Part shown: one piece after another, positions 58,234 through 64,000 of the stretch | How the letters are laid out: each line of letters begins with the position of its first letter | How positions within the stretch are numbered: the first letter of the stretch is position 1 | Assembly: GCA_017993055.1 (NCBI GenBank) | Contig: JAGONM010000004.1 | Location: 94,633-158,632, forward strand | Direction of reading: 5' to 3' | From: Armatimonadota bacterium | GTDB lineage: Bacteria; Armatimonadota; UBA5829; DTJY01 | Length of the DNA stretch: 64,000 nucleotides | Made by a program: the position numbers and the translations under genes | Notes under the pieces: generated by a model | Told to the model about the DNA's origin: nothing | What the model saw: the letters and a program-made list of their open reading frames with translations, nothing else | Database searches by the model: none

Positions 58234-61200
58234 GTGCTTCGATCCGCTTTGTTGATACTCCTGATCATCTGTGTCATCTGTGCTCTCCCTGCATATGCCG
58301 GGGTGAAGTGGGACTTCGAGGACGGGACGCTTCAGGGCTGGACCGTTGTTTCGGGCGACGCCGGCCCTCAGCCGGTAGACAAGAGCGACGACCGGTACGG
58401 CGGCAACTTCAACAAAGAGGGCAAGTACTTCATCGGCACATACGAGAACGTGAAGGATGACGCCGAGGTGGAGTACCTGTCGCCAGAGTTCGTGATCTCG
58501 GCGGATACCATGACGCTTCTGATCGGCGGAGGAAGCCTTCTGGACCGAACCTATGTTGCCCTCTACGTCGATGGCGAGGAGGTCTACCGCGAGACTGGAG
58601 CCAACTCCGAGCAGATGCAGCGCAGGTATTGGGACGTCTCCGCCTACCGCGGTCGGACGGCGCATGTCAGGATCGTGGACCGCGAGCGCGGCGGCTGGGG
58701 TCACGTCAACGTTGACGACATCAGGGAACTGACCCCCGCGGAGCAGGCCCGCATCGAGGCCGAGAAGCTGCGGCGCGAGGCCGACGGCAGGCGCTGGATG
58801 GAAAGCCTCATGAAGAGCGACGGCAGAAGGGCGTACGCCGGTGCGGAGCTGAGGGACCTCGCCATGCCACTCGGAGGAATAGGCGCGGGGAACATCGCGG
58901 TCTGCGGCGACGGCGCGCTTCGCGAGTGGCAGATATTCAACAAGGTGAATGCCGGGTGCGTCGTTCCCGGCGGATTCTTCGCCATCTGGGCAAAGCTGGC
59001 GGACAGAGCCCCGGTCGCGCGACTGCTTCAGACCGCCCCGGTCGCGGACCTGCCCACTGTTGGCGCGACTGAGTTCATAGGGGAGTTTCCGATTGCGGAA
59101 GTGATCTATAGGGATGACGATCTGCCCGTCAGTGTGCGGATGGAGGCCTTCTCGCCGTTCATTCCGATGAACGCTAAGGATTCCGGAATCCCCGGGATCG
59201 TATTCTCGTTCAGGGTCCGAAACCCGGGTTCGCGGGCCGTCTCAGTCTCGCTCGTTGCATCGCTCCAGAACGCCGTGAACTACGACGGGCGCACTCAGAT
59301 GGACGGCGTTCGGTTCGAGGGCTACGGCGGCAACTTCAACGAGGTCTTCGTCGGGAAGGACTATACCGCCGTCAGCATGAAGAACCCGTCGCTCTCCCCT
59401 GACGACAGGCAGTTCGGGACGATGACCCTGGCCGCCCTCTCGGACGCCGCGACGGCGAACCCCCAGTGGGACTCCTATGAGATACTCTGGAACGACTTCT
59501 CGGACGACGGCAGGATATACTCGATCGGCGCCCCGAGGCCGAGCCGTACCGGGCGCACGTGGAACGGCTCGATCGCCGTGCCGCTCGAACTCAAGCCCCG
59601 CCAGGAGGGCACGGTCTCCTTCGTTGTCACCTGGCACTTTCCCAACTTCTACGCCGATTACCAGGATAACCTCGCGAAGTACCGTATCGGGCGGAACTAT
59701 GCCAACGTTTTCGGGGACTCCGACGCCGTATCGCTCTACATTGCGGACAACATCTCCCGGCTATCGCGGGAGACCCGGCTTTTCCGCGACAAGTTCTTCG
59801 ACAGCACGCTCCCGTACTGGTTCGTCCAGCGCGTGGGCGCTCCGGTCAGCACACTGACCAGCCAGACGATGCTCTGGATCGAGGACGGCAGCTTCCACGG
59901 GTTCGAGGGCTCGGGGGATCACGGCTGCTGCCCGATGAACTGCACGCACGTTTACAACTACGAGATGGCCCTCGCGCACCTCTTCCCGGAACTCGAGCGC
60001 AACATGCGCGACACAGACCTCAATGTGCAGCAGATGTCGAGCGGCGCGGTCCACCATCGGACTGTGCTCCCGCTGTCCCTCCCGAGAGCCTCGGGGACTT
60101 TCGTTGACGGGCAACTCGGCACGATCCTCAAGAGCTACCGCGAGTATCGCCTTTCCGCCGACCGCGCGTGGTTCGACGGTATGTGGCCGAAGATCAAGCT
60201 GGCGATGGACTTCGTGATCCGCGAGTGGGATCCGAACGGCGATGGGGTGCTCGTCAATGAGCAGTGGAATACCTACGATGCCGCCATGTACGGCCCGAAC
60301 ACGTTCATCGGCACGATGTACCTCGCCGCACTGAGGGCATCGGAGGAGATGGCACGGGTGGCCGACGACGAGGCCGAGTCGGCCCGCTACCGCTCGATCT
60401 TCGAGTCCGGGAGCGAGCGGCTCGACTCCGTTCTGTGGAACGGCGAATACTACGTCCACATAGACGAGAGGCGCGAGGCCGAGGCGCTTGAGGGTGCCCA
60501 TTGGATCGTGGAAGACTGGCCGCAAAAAGAAGACGCGGGGGCGAACCGTCCCTACGGCGCCGGATGCCATGCCGATCAGCTTCTCGGGCAGTGGTGGGCG
60601 CACCTCCTGGACCTGGGTTACCTGCTTCCCAGGGAACGGGTGCGCGCGTCGCTCGACTCGATAATGAGGTACAACTGGCGGTGGGACTTCGCCGAAGTGC
60701 CCCAGCAGCGTGTATTTGCGCTGAAGGGCGACAAGGGTCTCCTGAACTGCACCTGGCCGAAGGGAGGCCGCCCCCCGCAGATGACGCTCTACTCCGACGA
60801 GGCCTGGACCGGCATTGAGTATGAGGTCGCGGGGCTGATGCTCTACGAGGGGAAGATCAACGACGCCTCCATGGTCGCGCGTGCGGTGCACGACCGGTAC
60901 AACGGCGTCCCGAACCCGCCTTTCAGGCGCAACCCGTGGAACGAAATCGAGTGCGGCCAGCACTACGCGAGGGCAATGAGCAGTTGGTCGATGCTGACCG
61001 CCGCGCAAGGGTTTGCCTACTGCGGGCCGGACGGCTCGATGGGTTTTGACCCGCGGCTCCAACCTGAGAACCACCGCTCGTTCTTCGCGGTCGCGGAGGG
61101 GTGGGGGACGTTCGAGCAGAAGCGCACCTCGACAAGCCAGGTGAACACGCTATCGCTCGCCTACGGCGCCTTGAATCTCCGGACGGTCTCGCTTCGCGTG

Positions 61201-61356
61201 CCCGAAGGCGCGCAGCCGCTCTCCGTATCTGCCGGCGTCGGCAGGCGCGCCATGACGCCGATAGTTGAACGTGATGGGTCGAGGCTCACTCTCCGGTTCA
61301 CAGAGCCTCTGGAACTCAGGGCAGGTGACAAGCTGTCTATCGAGGCGGATTGGTAG
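58234..61356 (+). CDS. Secreted GH116 (non-lysosomal glucosylceramidase-type) glycoside hydrolase
   Basis: 1040 residues from a GTG with GAGGAGG upstream; signal peptide to about residue 23. Residues about 25-165 are an extra N-terminal beta-sandwich (WDFEDGTLQGWTV, LSPEFVISADTMTLLIGGGSLLDRTYVALYVDGEEVY, GHVNVDDI) like the accessory domain of some GH32 proteins. The GH116 core begins at LAMPLGGIGAGNIAVCGDGALREWQIFNKV; the predicted nucleophile is Glu676 (VLVNEQWNTYD) and the acid/base Asp781 (GAGCHADQLLGQWWAHLL), as in characterised bacterial GH116. The family includes beta-glucosidase, beta-xylosidase and glucosylceramidase activities. It follows the ABC binding protein by 70 bases, consistent with release of a glycoside and import of its sugar. 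Confidence 0.9.
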   Translation: MLRSALLILLIICVICALPAYAGVKWDFEDGTLQGWTVVSGDAGPQPVDKSDDRYGGNFNKEGKYFIGTYENVKDDAEVEYLSPEFVISADTMTLLIGGGSLLDRTYVALYVDGEEVYRETGANSEQMQRRYWDVSAYRGRTAHVRIVDRERGGWGHVNVDDIRELTPAEQARIEAEKLRREADGRRWMESLMKSDGRRAYAGAELRDLAMPLGGIGAGNIAVCGDGALREWQIFNKVNAGCVVPGGFFAIWAKLADRAPVARLLQTAPVADLPTVGATEFIGEFPIAEVIYRDDDLPVSVRMEAFSPFIPMNAKDSGIPGIVFSFRVRNPGSRAVSVSLVASLQNAVNYDGRTQMDGVRFEGYGGNFNEVFVGKDYTAVSMKNPSLSPDDRQFGTMTLAALSDAATANPQWDSYEILWNDFSDDGRIYSIGAPRPSRTGRTWNGSIAVPLELKPRQEGTVSFVVTWHFPNFYADYQDNLAKYRIGRNYANVFGDSDAVSLYIADNISRLSRETRLFRDKFFDSTLPYWFVQRVGAPVSTLTSQTMLWIEDGSFHGFEGSGDHGCCPMNCTHVYNYEMALAHLFPELERNMRDTDLNVQQMSSGAVHHRTVLPLSLPRASGTFVDGQLGTILKSYREYRLSADRAWFDGMWPKIKLAMDFVIREWDPNGDGVLVNEQWNTYDAAMYGPNTFIGTMYLAALRASEEMARVADDEAESARYRSIFESGSERLDSVLWNGEYYVHIDERREAEALEGAHWIVEDWPQKEDAGANRPYGAGCHADQLLGQWWAHLLDLGYLLPRERVRASLDSIMRYNWRWDFAEVPQQRVFALKGDKGLLNCTWPKGGRPPQMTLYSDEAWTGIEYEVAGLMLYEGKINDASMVARAVHDRYNGVPNPPFRRNPWNEIECGQHYARAMSSWSMLTAAQGFAYCGPDGSMGFDPRLQPENHRSFFAVAEGWGTFEQKRTSTSQVNTLSLAYGALNLRTVSLRVPEGAQPLSVSAGVGRRAMTPIVERDGSRLTLRFTEPLELRAGDKLSIEADW

Positions 61357-61460
61357 CACCGCCGGCTCGGCGCGTCGCATCGGATGAACGGGACCTCGCC
61401 CGGTGCACAGTACCCGGCAAAAGTGACAGGTTTTCGACCTTCTTTCTCAAACAGCGTTCT

Positions 61461-61477
61461 TTGGCACGAGTCTTGCA
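61461..61477 (+). promoter_or_regulatory. Sigma54 (RpoN) promoter of the PEP-CTERM gene at 61608
   Basis: TTGGCACGAGTCTTGCA matches the -24/-12 consensus (TGGCACG, N4, TTGCA) at every conserved position. Transcription would start near 61488, giving a leader of about 120 bases. The 100 bases upstream are intergenic, room for an activator of the NtrC/PrsR kind. Nothing else is visible in 61357-61460. Confidence 0.8.
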
Positions 61478-61489
61478 CAGGGCTCTACT

Positions 61490-61536
61490 GTGCGACTTGT
61501 CGCACCGTCGGCCTTCTTCGGGCATCGCCCGGGAAG
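61490..61536 (+). repeat. Inverted repeat and hairpin in the leader of the PEP-CTERM gene
   Basis: A perfect 7-bp inverted repeat GTGCGAC-TT-GTCGCAC (61490-61505) lies at the predicted transcription start, followed by a 10-bp hairpin with one bulged base (61513-61536, loop ATC). Either an operator or a 5' RNA structure. Confidence 0.45.
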
Positions 61537-61607
61537 AAAGCAGGGCATCCGAGGGTGACGGCACTCTGCGCGCCGGCAAACGCTGTCTGGAAAAGAGGTG
61601 ACCGAAT

Positions 61608-62162
61608 ATGAGCTTCAGAACGTCTCTCGTCGGGCTCGCGGCGCTGCTGATCTGTCTGTCGGCAAGTTCGTTCGCTGGTCCGGTGCAGAACTATGCCCTG
61701 AACAACTACCCGACTGCTCCGAGCAGCAACGCCCCCGGGTACGGCTTTACCTACGAGTCGCTGGTGCAGTCGCCGGGCGACGTCGGCGGCATCGTCTATG
61801 ACACCTGGTGGTACGACTACTACATCGAGAACAACTCCATAACTAGGAGCATTACGTCCTGGACGTGGCAGGCTGGAGGCGCCTCGGGGACCGTGATCCC
61901 GAGTTCGCACCCGTCGGCGGTAAACGATGGCGGATTCCCGCTCGCGCCCGCCGCTAGTGCCAGTCTCTGGGACGCGGAGTACTGCGAGTCGAACTTCGAG
62001 GATGAGTTCCCGTTTGCCCAGGTGGTTTCTACCATCTCCTGGGACGACGGTCATACCGAGAACGTGCCTATCTACGTACCGTCCAACGTCGTGCCCGAAC
62101 CAAGCAGTCTCATCGGACTGGCGTTCGGCGTTGTCCCGTTCCTTCTCCGCCGGAGGAGATGA
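61608..62162 (+). CDS. PEP-CTERM sorting-signal protein with sigma54 promoter
   Basis: 184 residues with AAAGAGGTGA upstream and a Sec signal (1-23). The mature part is all-beta and rich in Tyr, Trp and Asn (SNAPGYGFTYESLVQ, DTWWYDYYIENNSI). The C-terminus VVPEPSSLIGLAFGVVPFLL plus RRRR is a PEP-CTERM signal recognised by exosortase. Proteins of this type are linked to exopolysaccharide and cell aggregation. It is the second PEP-CTERM protein in the window and, unlike the one at 28173, has its own sigma54-type promoter. Confidence 0.9.
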   Translation: MSFRTSLVGLAALLICLSASSFAGPVQNYALNNYPTAPSSNAPGYGFTYESLVQSPGDVGGIVYDTWWYDYYIENNSITRSITSWTWQAGGASGTVIPSSHPSAVNDGGFPLAPAASASLWDAEYCESNFEDEFPFAQVVSTISWDDGHTENVPIYVPSNVVPEPSSLIGLAFGVVPFLLRRRR

Positions 62163-62190
62163 CGCGGCGCGGAGTAGCGAGTCCTTGTTT

Positions 62191-62220
62191 CGGGGTGGGG
62201 CCGGCTGTGGCTCCGCCCCG
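62191..62220 (+). terminator. Intrinsic terminator after the PEP-CTERM gene
   Basis: A 12-bp stem with two G-U pairs (62191-62202 with 62209-62220), loop GGCTGT, then GTCTTCTCTC. I see nothing else in 62221-62445. Confidence 0.6.
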
Positions 62221-62445
62221 GTCTTCTCTCGGCCCTCCGCCGGCCCGGACTTGGCTTCGTTTCGCGAGACAGCATCGGCCGATGGCGCTTCATCCCCGCT
62301 GGCTGTCAAGCTCTTAGTTGCGGGCGGACGTCCGGTTGAGGTCGCGACGACCGCCGCTGCTCACGATGTCATTCAACGATGCCGCATTCAAGGTTCGCAT
62401 GCACCCCCATCAGTCTATCCCGCCTACTGCCGACGCTCGACATGG

Positions 62446-62478
62446 CTGAAGGGCGGGACACGCATTCCCGCCCTTCAG
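62446..62478 (-). terminator. Terminator hairpin after the multi-Ig gene
   Basis: A perfect 13-bp stem (62446-62458 with 62466-62478) and 7-base loop, 55 bases after the stop of the minus-strand gene. No U-run. Confidence 0.6.
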
Positions 62479-62532
62479 CAACTATCCAATCCGACCTGCA
62501 GGCCGGGACCTCCGATCCGAAGCCCCGGCGAG

Positions 62533-64000
62533 TCAGTTCTTCTCGGCTATTCCCCAAGCCTCGCCGACTCTGACGACAGGCATTCTCGCGTTGCCGCTCA
62601 GTTCGAGCGAAGATATGCCTCTCACAATCACAATGTCGCCTGCCTGCAGGCTGCCGAGGTCGCTGAAGTAAGCAGTGACCTTGACCGGGCTCGGCGACGA
62701 GCCGTCGGTGATCCAGATCTCACCCTCGCCTACCGATACCACCGTGCCGGTTACCTGCACAAGGAGACCGACATTGTTGGCGCTCACTCTCCCCGTCACT
62801 CCGAAAGTCCACGTGTTGAGGTCTCCGCCGCCCAGGTCCCTGCAGCTGATGAGGAGTGCCGATGGTATGAGCATCGGATCCGGCTCAGCCTCGACTACGG
62901 TCGCCGGGCTGACGATAGCGCGCTCGCGGTGCTCGTTGAGGCCCATGCTTCCGCCGACGGTGACCAGGGCGCCGGGAGCCGCACCGGCGCCCATGACCAG
63001 AATTCCGGAAGACCGGTCCGTCTCCTCGATGTAGTAGGCGCCGCCGAGGTCGGCGGTCACCATCTTGTTCTCCAGGGCTACAGGCGTCCCGTCGGGGAGT
63101 GCCTTCGCCTGCGCTATAGTCTGGACGACCGGCGCAACCCGAATGCCGTTCGATGTCCCCGGATCGCTCCAGATACCGCCCTCGCTCCTCGCCTTCACGG
63201 ATATGAAGTAAGTCGTGCCGGAGATCATTCCGGGCGTCGGGATGTCTATGGTCGCGTCGGTAGCGGTACCGGCAGAGGTCCAGGCGACGACGTCATCGCC
63301 CCCGACCGCGGTGCCGACCGCGTACCGGTATTCGGCTATGGCCGATTCCGGATCGCTGCAGTACCAGTAGGCGTTCAAGGCACTCCTTGAGCCCGTGTAA
63401 GGTCCGTCGTCGCTTACGATCGGGGTCTCCGGTTTCGTGCCGTCGTATTTGAAGGTGAAGAGTGTCACCCAGTCGGGCGACCGGTTGCCTGCGCCGTCCA
63501 TCGCGCAGACCCTCAGGTAGTAAGTCCCGGTGTCTGCCGCTGGGGGATCGTACGCCGCCGCGGTCACCTGAGTCTCCGACGTGCCGTCGTCGGCCTCGCC
63601 GAAGTACACGTAGTACCCGCCGATTCCCGAGAGCGCGTCCGATGCGCCGCTCCAAGTGAACGACGGGTCGGATACGAGCGACTGCCACTCACCGTCCGCG
63701 GCCCCGCCGACCTCGACCGCCGACGTCGGGTTCTCCGGCGGAGTCCCGTCGAAGTTGTACGGCCCGAGCGCGAGCGTCCCGTTCGCATCGCCTTGCGCAT
63801 TCAGCCCCTGTACGTGCAGATACCATCCGCCGTCGGCCGACGCCGCCGCGACCAGATCACTCGTGTTCCATACCGGCTCGGCGCCGGTGAACGTGTATCC
63901 CGCGCTCTGCACCCACGCGTATCGGTATCCGGCAACCGTCCCGGCCCCGAACCCGCCGACCGCCGTGAACGTGAACTCAGGCGTGCCGTACCATGTCCCG
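62533..64000 (-). CDS. C-terminal part of a large secreted multi-Ig/FN3 protein (cut by window edge)
   Basis: The reading frame is open to base 64000, so 488 residues of the C-terminal end are seen and the N-terminus lies outside. Successive beta-sandwich repeats have the Ig-like or FN3 patterns YRYAWVQSAGYTFTG...YLHVQGLNAQGD, FTWSGASDALSGIGGYYVYFG...YYLRVCAMDGAGN, and AYWYCSDPESAIAEYRYAVG...YFISVKARSEGG. The last 160 residues (DGTPVALENKMVTADLGGAYYIEETDRSSGILVMG and TGRVSANNVGLLVQVTGTVV, ITDGSSPSPVKVTAY) contain two OB-fold-like units as in nuclease-associated or DUF5689-type proteins. There is no catalytic motif in this part. Probably an extracellular adhesion or substrate-binding protein. 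Confidence 0.7.
   Translation of the reverse strand, partial: GTWYGTPEFTFTAVGGFGAGTVAGYRYAWVQSAGYTFTGAEPVWNTSDLVAAASADGGWYLHVQGLNAQGDANGTLALGPYNFDGTPPENPTSAVEVGGAADGEWQSLVSDPSFTWSGASDALSGIGGYYVYFGEADDGTSETQVTAAAYDPPAADTGTYYLRVCAMDGAGNRSPDWVTLFTFKYDGTKPETPIVSDDGPYTGSRSALNAYWYCSDPESAIAEYRYAVGTAVGGDDVVAWTSAGTATDATIDIPTPGMISGTTYFISVKARSEGGIWSDPGTSNGIRVAPVVQTIAQAKALPDGTPVALENKMVTADLGGAYYIEETDRSSGILVMGAGAAPGALVTVGGSMGLNEHRERAIVSPATVVEAEPDPMLIPSALLISCRDLGGGDLNTWTFGVTGRVSANNVGLLVQVTGTVVSVGEGEIWITDGSSPSPVKVTAYFSDLGSLQAGDIVIVRGISSLELSGNARMPVVRVGEAWGIAEKN

Noticed and set aside
57256..58704. Long open frame opposite the ABC binding protein and GH116 start
   Set aside because: Antisense to two well supported genes, with no ribosome-binding site or motif of its own.
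1..64000. Search for CRISPR arrays, insertion sequences, integrases, att sites, rRNA or tRNA genes
   Set aside because: No direct repeats with regular spacing, no transposase motifs (DDE, HUH, tyrosine recombinase) and no RNA gene signatures were seen.

Overview
The window is GC-rich bacterial chromosome, tightly packed, with about 45 protein genes on both strands. I see no rRNA, tRNA, CRISPR array, insertion sequence or phage gene. Several traits together suggest an uncultured Armatimonadota-, Planctomycetota- or Hydrogenedentes-like bacterium with a cell envelope and an elaborate exported carbohydrate metabolism: many Tat-exported Gfo/Idh/MocA oxidoreductases, DUF6807 (PmoA-like) proteins, PEP-CTERM proteins, a dockerin on a secreted amidase, NBR1-like Ig and post-COAP-1-like domains, DUF362 and DUF6599 proteins, and UroD-family paralogues. 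The phylum is an inference and cannot be fixed from this sequence. Many promoters match the sigma70 consensus (TTGACA-17-TATAAT type), and one near-perfect sigma54 promoter is present.

Layout. 1-3050 (minus): operon of GDPD phosphodiesterase, GHL10/CBM9 glycosidase-like protein and a galactokinase-like GHMP kinase cut by the window edge. 3161-5719: PHP phosphoesterase and two secreted proteins of unknown function. 5797-19745 (plus): a 14 kb sugar-processing island with four Tat-signal Gfo/Idh/MocA oxidoreductases, ApbE, an SGNH esterase, two DUF6807 proteins, a sodium:solute symporter and three sugar-phosphate-isomerase-like TIM barrels. 19862-22015 (minus): DUF362 ferredoxin protein and a phosphodiester glycosidase. 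22051-28793: tandem paralogous secreted GerMN/amidase_3 proteins, each with the same upstream element, promoter and structured leader, then a PEP-CTERM protein. 28940-31716: UroD-family protein and two exported or envelope-associated unknowns. 31751-36835 (minus): STAS/zinc-ribbon pair, then hisF-hisI-5'-nucleotidase-amidohydrolase. 36932-43005 (plus): metallophosphoesterase, large coiled-coil protein, dapF, a methyltransferase/VanX-type fusion and a second UroD protein. 43114-47894 (plus): two FKBP proteins (three FKBP domains), DUF6599, a Tat DUF362 protein and a Tat sulfatase. 47964-53663: two sialidase-like BNR proteins flanking a 1134-residue glycoside-hydrolase-like protein. 53733-58164: alkaline-phosphatase-fold protein, third UroD protein, and a ribose-type ABC permease and binding protein without their ATPase. 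58234-64000: GH116 enzyme, sigma54-driven PEP-CTERM protein and the C-terminal part of a large multi-Ig secreted protein.

How it fits together. Secreted sialidases, sulfatase, GH116, GHL10 and GH-like proteins would release sugars. Tat-exported oxidoreductases (which probably carry their nicotinamide cofactor out already folded) and sugar epimerase-like proteins would process them, and the SSS symporter and ABC system would import products. A second theme is the cell wall: two secreted amidases, DapF and a VanX-type dipeptidase. The findings most worth following are the duplicated promoter/leader of the amidase pair, the methyltransferase-VanX fusion beside dapF, the sigma54 promoter of a PEP-CTERM gene, and the repeated oxidoreductase-DUF6807 module.
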